A stretch of DNA of 64,000 bases, taken from an uncultured Duncaniella sp. GTDB lineage: Bacteria > Bacteroidota > Bacteroidia > Bacteroidales > Muribaculaceae. The stretch spans positions 1-64,000 of the forward strand of contig NZ_CAJTQC010000003.1 in NCBI RefSeq assembly GCF_910578445.1, given 5' to 3'. The translations under genes and the position numbers were made by a program. Positions 7,637-15,223 of this stretch are shown here, in pieces; the first letter of the stretch is position 1, and each line of letters starts with the position of its first letter. The notes under the pieces were generated by a model. The model was not told where the DNA came from and ran no database searches. It worked only from the letters and a program-made list of their open reading frames with translations.

Positions 7637-7763
7637 GAAGCGGGAAACTCCCGTAGTGTCAAGAGTCAGCCCTTCGGGGCTGCACCAACCGAGCCATGCA
7701 TAACTGGCCACGGTGGTCGGAGAAATCCAGACACGATAGTAAGTAACTATAAAATAAATTGTT
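7637..7763 (+). other. Structured 5' leader of the NADAR cassette
   Basis: The leader contains two tight hairpins: CGGGAAACTCCCG (7641-7653) and CAGCCCTTCGGGGCTG (7667-7682), the latter with a UUCG-type loop. No reading frame or known riboswitch motif is evident. It may stabilise the mRNA or bind a ligand; that is conjecture. Confidence 0.4.
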
Positions 7764-8528
7764 ATGAGCAATCCAACTTTTCTTTCAACTTCATCTTCCG
7801 TGGCTGAACTCGTTGCGTCCCTTGGGCGTGAGGAGCGACTTGTTGCGTCTGAACTGCCCGTATGGTGTTTCAAGAGAGTTACTGATATTGTCGAGGGCAT
7901 CGAGATGAGACTTTCCAACATGGCAGGGGGATATCCGTTTGAGTTTGGTGGTGTACGCTGGCCGTCGTCTGAGCAACTTTACCTTTGTGGTGAGTTTGCG
8001 GACGAAGATATTCAGAATGAACTTCGCTCACAAACAAGCGGTTACGCAGCCAAGCGTTTCATTAAGGCGAAGTATAAGAAACAAGTCCGCGAGGACTTTC
8101 CGACATTCCGCTTGCAGTGGATGTTGTTTGTCGTATGGCAGAAGTGCCTTGGTAATGCCGATTTCCGAGCCAAGCTGCTCTCCCTCCCCGAAGGAGTGAT
8201 ATTGGTAGAGGAAACTACTCTCGACACTGGCGGTACGGCTACCGTTTGGGGGTGTAAGAATCCCGAGCTTATAACACATCGAAAGAAACTCACTGACCGC
8301 ATTAAGCGGTGGAGCGGTTCTAACCTCACTAAGAAAGCCCTCGACCTAAAAATCAACATCGAGACCAATGCTGTCCGTAATATAGGAACTTTCGTAGGTC
8401 AGAACAACATAGGCAAGATTCTTATGATTTGCCGTCGCTGTCTGTTAGAAGGCATTGAGCCTCCTATCGACCGCGCACACCTCAACTCAGCCAATATCAC
8501 CATCTTTGGCAATCGTCTAACATTCTAA
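7764..8528 (+). CDS. Divergent NADAR-domain protein
   Basis: The 254-residue protein matches the NADAR (YbiA-like) superfamily in order. LSNMAGGYPFEFGGVRWPSSEQLYL carries the conserved Glu E70. A GYAAKRF block comes next, then RLQWMLFVVWQKCLGNADFRAKLL, then VEE at 148-150, WG at 162-163, and GQNNIGKILM at 212-221. NADAR domains act on ADP-ribose or related N-glycosides; some act as antitoxins that remove ADP-ribose from DNA guanine. Between WG and GQN this protein has some 45 extra residues, and there are about 45 extra at the N-terminus, so it is larger than the usual family members. No DarT-like toxin is recognisable next to it. It heads a three-gene unit with two unknown proteins, which may be its partners in defence or in nucleotide repair. 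Family membership is well supported; the role is open. Confidence 0.75.
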   Translation: MSNPTFLSTSSSVAELVASLGREERLVASELPVWCFKRVTDIVEGIEMRLSNMAGGYPFEFGGVRWPSSEQLYLCGEFADEDIQNELRSQTSGYAAKRFIKAKYKKQVREDFPTFRLQWMLFVVWQKCLGNADFRAKLLSLPEGVILVEETTLDTGGTATVWGCKNPELITHRKKLTDRIKRWSGSNLTKKALDLKINIETNAVRNIGTFVGQNNIGKILMICRRCLLEGIEPPIDRAHLNSANITIFGNRLTF

Positions 8529-8547
8529 TCACCAATATTTCACGCTT

Positions 8548-9330
8548 ATGGAATTATATAAGTGCGCTTGCTCTGTGCGCATACCGCCCGACAAGAAGGA
8601 ATTAGTTGAGGAAGCAATAGCCCGCTTCCTCGAAGCCGAGACAAGCATTCTCAGTCCTATCCACGTTCATGTCACTCTAAAACTCGACAGCCTCAACCAA
8701 GTGTCCGAATTGCGCACTGGTTGGCAGATGGATAAGGATGAAGCAAAGAGACTTGGACAGCGAATGACTTTTAGCCGCGCCATAGGTCTCAATGGAAGGC
8801 TATACCGATACTCCGAGCAAAACGCTGTCAGATTAAATCCATTTTTCGGAGATGAAATTGTGAAGACTTTCCTCTACCTACGCGAACACATTCCTCACCT
8901 CGGACAACATTTGATATTTACCACATTCCAAATTCCTCCAAATTACACGCCAATGAAGTTAGTAATAATCCGCAATCCTCAGAATAACGAGGGTTTGGAA
9001 ATCCTTAAGGATTGCATCATTGATTGCCTCGGTCAGTCAGATAACGACTGGTTCGCCCTCCGATTCCATATTTCGATAGACCACAAAACTGGTGTCGTAA
9101 ACAGTCTGTATTTCGGCACTGGCTGGGAAACACCCCAATGGGCAGAGGTTGGCGACCGTGGCCCGACATTCGCAGAGAAGAACCGTTTTCAGACCTTCTT
9201 CATCAACTGGTTCCAAGAAGCGGGTATCTCGACCAATCCCACCACAAATGAAGCAGTAGTGCGCTTCTTTGAAGTTATGCTCAAGGCTTGCCCTCAGTTG
9301 GGTGAACACTTCGCTATAATAGAGAAATAA
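8548..9330 (+). CDS. Hypothetical protein, second gene of the NADAR cassette
   Basis: I cannot identify this 260-residue protein. It has no signal peptide or membrane segment. Visible blocks are a first third with HVHVTLKLDSLNQVSELRTGW, a middle part with FLYLREHIPHLGQHLIFTTFQIPP, and an ending WFALRFHISIDHKTGVVNSLYFGTGWETPQWAE followed by a helical tail. The segment around RFHISIDHKTG is the most conserved-looking, but I see no known catalytic signature. It starts 19 bases after the NADAR stop and is followed by a hairpin before gene three. The three genes lie close together in one direction, so they probably act in one pathway. Confidence 0.7.
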   Translation: MELYKCACSVRIPPDKKELVEEAIARFLEAETSILSPIHVHVTLKLDSLNQVSELRTGWQMDKDEAKRLGQRMTFSRAIGLNGRLYRYSEQNAVRLNPFFGDEIVKTFLYLREHIPHLGQHLIFTTFQIPPNYTPMKLVIIRNPQNNEGLEILKDCIIDCLGQSDNDWFALRFHISIDHKTGVVNSLYFGTGWETPQWAEVGDRGPTFAEKNRFQTFFINWFQEAGISTNPTTNEAVVRFFEVMLKACPQLGEHFAIIEK

Positions 9331-9355
9331 TCCGCGCTCACCACAAACGACGGAG

Positions 9356-9389
9356 ATTGGGTTGCGTGTCCTCCTCAGCGCAGCCCAAT
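9356..9389 (+). other. Intercistronic hairpin within the NADAR cassette
   Basis: ATTGGGTTGCG (9356-9366) pairs with CGCAGCCCAAT (9379-9389) with one G-U pair and a 12-base loop. There is no T-run, so it is more likely an mRNA processing or stability element than a terminator. Confidence 0.5.
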
Positions 9390-9418
9390 TAACTTATCCA
9401 AACCACACATTATATAAT

Positions 9419-10198
9419 ATGGAGCATATTCATAATTGGCTTACGCTATCCGTTGAAGCCGAATCGACCAAGGAGATTGAAGTGGCAAACTGGCTAAGCC
9501 ACGCACATTATATATACGCAATAGACAACGAGAGAAACGCGGTATTGGTTTTCAACCTTCCTCAATGGCTAATCTCGCATATAACCGAAAAGTTCAGCAT
9601 ATCGGAGTGGCGATTTGAAGAAAATCCGAATCCGCCACGGCATTATGTCAAACTATTTCGATACATCGACTGGTTCCTTTTCGAGAACATAAGCGCATAT
9701 CGTTGGTTTGCGCAGAGGCAGGACTACCGCGCCTTCTCAACTATTTCGGAAAGATATGCGATACTGGATGCCGCCTATTACCATGACGGCTATTCATCAT
9801 GGCGGGTACGTTACTATCTTTCGCGTAGGCTAATGGGGATGGATGCTAAGAATCCTCGTCGGTGTTACTCCTACGATGATGGCAGCGAAGATTTAGCCCT
9901 CATACGCAAAGCCGTTAATCCTCTATTGGTAGAGGCTGAAAAGAAACTGAAAGTACCATCGACCTTCCGCTATCCCATCGACCTTGAAATTTGGCTTGAC
10001 CATGACCGACTTAATATCGGCTGGTTTGTGAATGACCTCTACGTTTACTCCTTCCGAGGGTTGTTTGAGAAACTCTGCATCGTCACCAACGAGATGAACC
10101 CATGGTTTGAGAGAAACGGTTATCCGCGCAATACACGCGACCAATCAGAAATTGACCGCTTCCTCGCCCGACTGCGCCAACTTAACTTAAAAGAATAA
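9419..10198 (+). CDS. Hypothetical protein, third gene of the NADAR cassette
   Basis: This 259-residue protein starts at the ATG at 9419; the longer frame opens with a TTG at 9362 inside the intercistronic hairpin and is unlikely. It is rich in aromatic residues (Trp, Tyr and Phe), with blocks HIHNWLTLSVEAES, VKLFRYIDWFLFENISAYRWF, AAYYHDGYSSWRVRYYLSRRLMG and DLEIWLDHDRLNIGWFVND. There is no signal peptide or membrane segment. I do not recognise a family. The Trp/Arg-rich surface would suit nucleic-acid or nucleotide binding, but this is a guess. It is the last gene of the cassette; a long non-coding stretch follows. Confidence 0.7.
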   Translation: MEHIHNWLTLSVEAESTKEIEVANWLSHAHYIYAIDNERNAVLVFNLPQWLISHITEKFSISEWRFEENPNPPRHYVKLFRYIDWFLFENISAYRWFAQRQDYRAFSTISERYAILDAAYYHDGYSSWRVRYYLSRRLMGMDAKNPRRCYSYDDGSEDLALIRKAVNPLLVEAEKKLKVPSTFRYPIDLEIWLDHDRLNIGWFVNDLYVYSFRGLFEKLCIVTNEMNPWFERNGYPRNTRDQSEIDRFLARLRQLNLKE

Positions 10199-10333
10199 AG
10201 TGGTACACTTAGTGGGTGTAACAGAAGCCCTCGACAAGATTAAAATGGCACACCGTAATACTTGGCACAGTCCACGGAAAATTTCAGAAAATTTTTGAGA
10301 AAGCCACACACATCGGAATGCTACCCATGCCCA

Positions 10334-10362
10334 GGGAGGGAGGGATAGAGGGGGGACGGGGG
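10334..10362 (+). other. G-quadruplex-type motif
   Basis: Three GGG runs separated by single A bases, then GGGGGG after ATAGA and GGGGG after AC, fit the G3+N1-7 pattern for an intramolecular quadruplex with a spare G run. It lies in non-coding DNA after the NADAR cassette. The rest of the stretch 10199-10490 shows no gene that I can support. Confidence 0.6.
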
Positions 10363-10492
10363 TTACAGTGCGTCAACACAGATTCTTACACATTAAAACT
10401 TGGAGAAATCATACTCCCAGGTCATTTTACTGGGTATAGAGGAAGCCCAAAATTTGCAGCCCTTTGATATAGTGAATGCTACTAAAAATGCG

Positions 10493-10500
10493 TACCTTTG
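10493..10500 (+). promoter_or_regulatory. -7 box of a probable non-coding RNA
   Basis: TACCTTTG is a perfect -7 match. A -33 TTTG at normal distance is not seen; the nearest is 26 bases upstream. Confidence 0.5.
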
Positions 10501-10505
10501 CAGAC

Positions 10506-10779
10506 GCAAGACGACTGAAACGGCAGTGAGAGAATATAATCTCAGCAATCAGCATGGGATTTCACGCCTAACTCGCTGTCCTCCAGTGCGCCTGCGAAGC
10601 TCAAAATAACCCCGTAATTCATCCCCGATGAGACAAGACAAGAAGATAACTCACGATATATCAGCCCACTCCCGATTCAAACACTCAATCGAGTGGGAGT
10701 AATCAATAGCTCTTGTTTGATACATTCTAATATCTGATACATGGCCTTGGTTCGATTTGAATCAGGGCCATATTTTTTC
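10506..10779 (+). ncRNA. Probable non-coding RNA of about 270 bases
   Basis: The interval runs from a -7 box to a strong terminator and has no convincing reading frame. Its 5' end GCAAGA (near 10505-10510) can pair with TCTTGT near 10711-10716, closing a long structure. An inner stem CCCACTC (10665-10671) pairs with GAGTGGG (10691-10697). I found no tmRNA, SRP, RNase P or tRNA signature. A 6S-like closed hairpin is possible but not shown. Confidence 0.45.
10741..10779 (+). terminator. Intrinsic terminator of the non-coding RNA
   Basis: ATGGCCTTGGTTC (10741-10753) pairs with GAATCAGGGCCAT (10759-10771), including G-U pairs, followed by six Ts at 10773-10778. Confidence 0.8.
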
Positions 10780-10843
10780 AAAAAATGTGATATAAGTGGA
10801 GTGATTCAGGGTAAAAAGGCGGAATCTGAGGAAATCAGGTTGT

Positions 10844-10878
10844 AAAATGTTGCAATACATGTTGCATTGTAACATTTT
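10844..10878. other. AT-rich inverted repeat
   Basis: AAAATGTTGCAAT (10844-10856) and ATTGTAACATTTT (10866-10878) are inverted copies with one mismatch. It lies between the non-coding RNA and the sigma-factor promoter and could be an operator or a weak terminator. The remaining bases of 10780-10975 show nothing else. Confidence 0.45.
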
Positions 10879-10977
10879 TGTAATCTTTGTTTTGTTGTTT
10901 AATGTGTTGTGTGTCAATGATATGTGTAATTTGTAATAGAATTGTCATTGAATTAACATATTTTTACATAAAGAATC

Positions 10978-11007
10978 TTGACATCGTCTGTTTTCGTTGT
11001 AATTTTG
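10978..11007 (+). promoter_or_regulatory. Promoter of the sigma-factor gene
   Basis: TTG at 10978-10980, 19 bases, then TAATTTTG at 11000-11007. The predicted leader to 11092 is about 80 bases. Confidence 0.65.
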
Positions 11008-11091
11008 AAATGTCAAACAAAAACAGACATCACAAAACCCTATTATATTCTTCTTTAAGATATACAAACAAGTTCAACACATTTAAACACA

Positions 11092-11601
11092 ATGATTATG
11101 GGAACTCAGGAATTTCAAAATAAGCTCATGAGCCTTCAAGGCAATCTTCTTAACTTTGCCTATATGCTCACCTCTAACCGAGACAATGCTTACGACCTGC
11201 TGCAGGACACTACCCTGAAGGCCCTTGATAATGAAAACAAGTATGTTGACAACACCAACTTCAAGGGTTGGGTTTTCACCATCATGCGCAACATTTTCAT
11301 TAACAACTACCGTCGCGTGGCCCGTTCGGCTACTGTAATTGACCAGACTGAAGATCTCTATCATCTGAATCTTTCTCAGGACTCCGGTCTCGAGACTCCC
11401 GAAGGCTCATTCGGAGCAAACGAGATTGCAGATGCAATCAACGAATTTCCCGACGAATACCGCATTCCTTTCTCAATGCACGTAGCGGGCTATAAGTACA
11501 ATGAAATCGCTGAGAAAATGAACCTTCCTCTCGGAACTGTCAAAAGCCGCATTTTCTTCGCACGCAAAAAACTTCAGACGCGTTTCGCCGACTATCGTTG
11601 A
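11092..11601 (+). CDS. ECF-type RNA polymerase sigma factor
   Basis: The 169-residue protein has sigma region 2 at about residues 12-78 (LNFAYMLTSNRDNAYDLLQDTTLKAL, FKGWVFTIMRNIFINNYRR) and region 4 at 112-165 (AINEFPDEYRIPFSMHVAGYKYNEIAEKMNLPLGTVKSRIFFARKKLQ). These are the two domains of extracytoplasmic-function sigma factors, which direct RNA polymerase to specific promoters. No anti-sigma factor gene follows; downstream is the convergent leucine operon. ATG codons at 11092 and 11098 are both possible starts. It has its own consensus housekeeping promoter. The lack of a partner fits the solo sigma factors common in Bacteroidales. Its regulon cannot be read from here. Confidence 0.92.
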   Translation: MIMGTQEFQNKLMSLQGNLLNFAYMLTSNRDNAYDLLQDTTLKALDNENKYVDNTNFKGWVFTIMRNIFINNYRRVARSATVIDQTEDLYHLNLSQDSGLETPEGSFGANEIADAINEFPDEYRIPFSMHVAGYKYNEIAEKMNLPLGTVKSRIFFARKKLQTRFADYR

Positions 11602-11795
11602 ACTGATAAAAAATATATGGGTTTCCCGTAGAGATACGGATTGATAAGATGTAAGAAAGATTGTTTTAGACCTGAATGTATTAAGGTATTGATTCTAAGA
11701 AATTTGAATGATAAATAAGATAATATAAAGTAAGATTGTTTCATGTTAAGGTATTGGTAATCTATACACTATTAAAACCACACGACTTATACATT

Positions 11796-11828
11796 GCAGC
11801 CCCGGAGATGTGACTTCTCCGGGGCTGC
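11796..11828. terminator. Terminator hairpin between the sigma factor and leuB
   Basis: GCAGCCCCGGAGA (from 11796) and TCTCCGGGGCTGC (to 11828) form a perfect GC-rich stem with a loop of 7 bases between two convergent genes. The T-run is poor on both sides. The 195 bases between the sigma-factor stop and this stem are AT-rich and show nothing else. Confidence 0.65.
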
Positions 11829-11898
11829 ATGCTGATTATGATAATAGGTTTATCTCCTCATTCGTGTCTGCCGCTCTTTGTAAGCGGCTTTATTGAGC

Positions 11899-12987
11899 TT
11901 ATGCGTTTTTGATGTAGTCGACAATCCACTGTCCTACTACGTCAGTGCCATATGTAACGCCTCCTTCTACCTGAATTTCCGGAGTGCGGACGTTGGCATC
12001 GAGTGAAGCGTTGACAGCATTGCGGATTAGTTCGCCTTCTTCTTTGAGATTGAAATATTCAAAAAGCATTGCTACCGAAAGAATCTGGGCGAGGGGATTG
12101 GCGATGTTCTTGCCCTTTGCTTGTGGCCATGAACCGTGGATCGGTTCGAACACCGGTGTCTTTTCGCCTGTCGAGGCGGAGGGAAGGAGACCCATCGAAC
12201 CTGAGATTACCGAACCTTCGTCGGTAAGGATGTCGCCGAATGTGTTTTCTGTCACCATCACGTCGAAGAAGCGAGGTTCTTGAATCATGCGCATGGCGGC
12301 ATTGTCGACATACATGAAATCGGTGGTTACATCGGGATATTGCGGGGCTATTTCCTGTGCGATTTTGCGCCATAGACGTGACGACGCGAGCACATTTGCT
12401 TTGTCGACAACGGTCAGATGCTTGCGACGGCGGCGGGCATAGCTGTAGGCCACATGAAGGATGCGTTCGATTTCGGGACGGCTGTAGGCGTTTGTGTCAT
12501 AGGCACGGTCATTGTCTTCATATTTCTCTCCGAAATACATGCCGCCTGTCAGTTCGCGGATGCAGATAAAGTCAGCGCCTTCGACGAGTTCGGGACGCAG
12601 AGGCGAGTTTTGAATCAGACACTTGAAAGTCTCCACCGGGCGGATATTGGCAAAAAGACCGAGTTTCTTGCGCATGGCCAGCAGTCCCTGCTCAGGGCGC
12701 ACTTTGGCGTTGGGATTATTGTCAAATTTCGGATCGCCGACGGCTGAGAAAAGTACTGCATCAGCCCAAAGGCAGGTTTCGAATGTATCTTCCGGGAACG
12801 GATCGCCGACTTTGTCGATGGCGTCTGCTCCGCAGATGGCATAGCGGTATTCGACATTGTGACCGAATTTTTCACATACGGCTGTCATTACATCAACTCC
12901 CTGACGGGATATTTCCGGACCTATACCGTCGCCCGGAAGGACTGCTATTTTCAGATTCATAATATCGTTTTGATTTTTGTATTTCAT
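11899..12987 (-). CDS. leuB: 3-isopropylmalate dehydrogenase
   Basis: This enzyme oxidises and decarboxylates 3-isopropylmalate to 2-oxoisocaproate in leucine synthesis, using NAD. The 362-residue frame shows the family start LPGDGIGPEI, the ALLFSAVGDPKFD-type substrate loop, RELTGGMYFGEK, the metal-binding and YVDNAAMRMIQ region, and the VTENTFGDILTDEGS and EPIHGSWPQAKGKNIANP signatures. The annotated ATG at 12987 overlaps the upstream stop as ATGA, which suggests translational coupling. An internal ATG at 12960 (MNLKIAVLPGDG) would give a more usual N-terminus, so the first nine residues are uncertain. It is the last gene of the leu operon. Confidence 0.95.
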   Translation of the reverse strand: MKYKNQNDIMNLKIAVLPGDGIGPEISRQGVDVMTAVCEKFGHNVEYRYAICGADAIDKVGDPFPEDTFETCLWADAVLFSAVGDPKFDNNPNAKVRPEQGLLAMRKKLGLFANIRPVETFKCLIQNSPLRPELVEGADFICIRELTGGMYFGEKYEDNDRAYDTNAYSRPEIERILHVAYSYARRRRKHLTVVDKANVLASSRLWRKIAQEIAPQYPDVTTDFMYVDNAAMRMIQEPRFFDVMVTENTFGDILTDEGSVISGSMGLLPSASTGEKTPVFEPIHGSWPQAKGKNIANPLAQILSVAMLFEYFNLKEEGELIRNAVNASLDANVRTPEIQVEGGVTYGTDVVGQWIVDYIKNA

Positions 12988-14534
12988 GAATGTCTTGTCG
13001 ATGCCTGTTCCTGAGGGAGCAGTGTCTCGATCAGGTTGAGCATCTTGACCGTTGCCTGAATGGCGGCTTCGGTCTGGTCGGGGTCAAGTCCTCTTGTCTT
13101 GAAGACATTCCCCTCGAAATCCCATGTGATGGTGGTGTGGACAAGTGCGTCGGTCTTTCCGCCGGGAGGAATATTGACGGAGTAGTTGACCAGCGTAGGG
13201 AATGAGCGCTGTAGTTTGCCTCTGTAGATGCTTCGGACAGCACGCATGAATGCGTCAAACTGACCGTCGCCAACTGCCGACTCCTGAAATTCGGTTTCTC
13301 CGACCACGAGCTTGACCGTGGCTGTAGGCCTCAGGCCTTGCGAAAGGTTCAGGGCATAGTTGTCGACACGTACGTTCGACGGCAGGGTTTCATGCTTCAG
13401 CACATCGGCAATGATGAAAGGCAGGTCGCTTTGCGTGACAATCTCTTTCTTGTCGCCGAGGCTTATGATGCGGTCGGTTACCTTGCGTATGTCGTCGTCA
13501 GACAGTTCGATGCCGAGTACTTCAAGATTTTTCCTGATGTTGGCCTTTCCCGAAGTTTTCCCGAGTGCATATTCACGTTCGCGCCCGAAGCGTTCGGGGA
13601 GGAGTTCATTGAAATAGAGCTGGCTTTTGTTGTCGCCGTCGGCGTGGACTCCTGCACATTGTGTGAACACACTGTCACCGATAATCGGTTTGTTTGGTGG
13701 CACGAGTATGCCTGAAAATGATTCGACGATGTGGCTCACCTTGTTTATCTTGCTTTCGTCGATGTCGGTTGTGTCGCCGAGCTGGTCGTGGATGACTGCG
13801 ACCGTGCTCGAAAGAGTGGCGTTTCCTGCTCGTTCACCGAGTCCGTTGATTGTGCAATGGACACCTTTCGCTCCGCCTTTGATTGCCGCAAATACGTTGG
13901 CTGTCGCCAGATCGTAGTCGTTATGGGCATGGAAGTCGAAGTGGAGGCCGGGATAACGTTTTACTATGGTATGTATGTACGATAGTGTGTCATACGGATT
14001 GAGTATGCCAAGAGTGTCGGGAAGCATGAAACGTTTTATTGGGAGGTCTTTGATGGCCTCCATCAGTGCGAAAACATAATCGCGGGAGTGTTTCATGCCG
14101 TTTGACCAGTCCTCGAGGTATATGTTCACGTCAAGTCCGGCCTCACGGGCTCTTGCGACCTCTGTCGCTATCGCGGTGAAATGCTCCTCAGGCTTCTGCT
14201 TTAGTTGAAGGCGGCAATGCTTTTCAGAACCTTTTGCAAGAAGGTTGATGACCCGTCCGCCGACTTCCTGAATCCATCTGACAGATTTCCCTCCGTCAAG
14301 GAAACCGAGCACTTCAATGCGGTCGAGATAGCCTGTGCGGGCTGCCCAAGCGCAGACTTTGCGCACCGTATCGCGCTCGCCGTCCGAAACACGTGCGGAG
14401 GCAATCTCGATACGGGGCACATGAAGCTCCTGTAGCAGCAGGCGGGTGATGGCAAGTTTCTCGGAGGTCGAGAACGACACTCCTGAAGTCTGTTCTCCGT
14501 CGCGGAGAGTTGTATCCATTATTTCAACATACAT
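12984..14534 (-). CDS. 2-isopropylmalate synthase paralogue (possible citramalate synthase)
   Basis: The 516-residue protein has the DRE-TIM metallolyase signature (DTTLRDGEQTSGVSFS), the metal-binding HAHND motif, NGLGERAGN, and a C-terminal LeuA regulatory domain (residues about 390-500, RVDNYALNLSQGLRPTATVKLVV). It differs clearly from the leuA at the head of the same operon, so two condensing enzymes are present. Such paralogues act as citramalate synthase (acetyl-CoA plus pyruvate, leading to isoleucine) or a second isopropylmalate synthase. LeuCD and LeuB can process either product, so its position between leuD and leuB fits both. Family placement is certain, but the substrate is inference. 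Its stop overlaps the leuB start. Confidence 0.88.
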   Translation of the reverse strand: MYVEIMDTTLRDGEQTSGVSFSTSEKLAITRLLLQELHVPRIEIASARVSDGERDTVRKVCAWAARTGYLDRIEVLGFLDGGKSVRWIQEVGGRVINLLAKGSEKHCRLQLKQKPEEHFTAIATEVARAREAGLDVNIYLEDWSNGMKHSRDYVFALMEAIKDLPIKRFMLPDTLGILNPYDTLSYIHTIVKRYPGLHFDFHAHNDYDLATANVFAAIKGGAKGVHCTINGLGERAGNATLSSTVAVIHDQLGDTTDIDESKINKVSHIVESFSGILVPPNKPIIGDSVFTQCAGVHADGDNKSQLYFNELLPERFGREREYALGKTSGKANIRKNLEVLGIELSDDDIRKVTDRIISLGDKKEIVTQSDLPFIIADVLKHETLPSNVRVDNYALNLSQGLRPTATVKLVVGETEFQESAVGDGQFDAFMRAVRSIYRGKLQRSFPTLVNYSVNIPPGGKTDALVHTTITWDFEGNVFKTRGLDPDQTEAAIQATVKMLNLIETLLPQEQASTRHS

Positions 14535-14607
14535 GCCGGTTTCGTGGGGTACTGATATATATATAATTGAGGACTATGTGTGGGTAAAATGTTATGAACG
14601 GGTGGAA

Positions 14608-15195
14608 TTAGCGTGCTGCTTCCCAAGCTTCAATGTCTGCTTTTTTTGAAAGGAGATATTCGATGTCGTCGAGACCTTCCGAGAGGCATTGTTTTTTGTA
14701 GGCGTTGATATCGAATTTTTCGCTTTTTCCTGTCGCAAGATTCGTGATGGTCTGCGAAGGAAGGTCGACTTTGACTTCTGTGCGTGGATTTGTTGCTATC
14801 GATTCGAAAAGTTCAGCGAGGAATGGCTCGCTTACAACGACAGGCAGCACGAAGTTGTTAAGCTCGTTGTTTTTGTGTATGTCGGCAAAGAAACTTGATA
14901 CGACGACGCGGAAACCGTAGTCGTGGATGGCCCATGCGGCGTGTTCGCGGCTTGAGCCTGAGCCGAAATTCTTGCCTGCGACGAGTATGCAACCCGAGTA
15001 TGTCGGGTCGTTGAGCACGAAATCCTTTATCGGATTGCCATCCTTGTCGTAGCGCCAGTCGCGGAAGAGATTGTCGCCGAAGCCCTCGCGGGATGTCGCT
15101 TTAAGGAAACGTGCAGGTATGATCTGGTCGGTGTCCACATTTTCCATCGGGAGCGGGACACATGTTGAAACTATGGTGGTGAATTTTTCTTTCAT
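14608..15195 (-). CDS. leuD: 3-isopropylmalate dehydratase small subunit
   Basis: The small subunit of isopropylmalate isomerase pairs with LeuC to convert 2- to 3-isopropylmalate. At 195 residues it is normal length. The family blocks are visible: PMENVDTDQIIPARFLK, DPTYSGCILVAGKNFGSGSSREHAAWAI, and FRVVVSSFFADIHKNNELNN. It starts 28 bases after leuC and is followed by 73 bases before the next gene. The assignment is clear. Confidence 0.97.
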   Translation of the reverse strand: MKEKFTTIVSTCVPLPMENVDTDQIIPARFLKATSREGFGDNLFRDWRYDKDGNPIKDFVLNDPTYSGCILVAGKNFGSGSSREHAAWAIHDYGFRVVVSSFFADIHKNNELNNFVLPVVVSEPFLAELFESIATNPRTEVKVDLPSQTITNLATGKSEKFDINAYKKQCLSEGLDDIEYLLSKKADIEAWEAAR

Positions 15196-15223
15196 GATTC
15201 GTTGGCTTGAAGGTCGATGTTTT

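Noticed and set aside
9362..9418. TTG start of the third NADAR-cassette gene
   Set aside because: The added codons are part of an intercistronic hairpin; the ATG at 9419 is a better start.
10400..10609. Open frame of 69 codons after the NADAR cassette
   Set aside because: It runs through the -7 box and the probable non-coding RNA and has no protein-like pattern.
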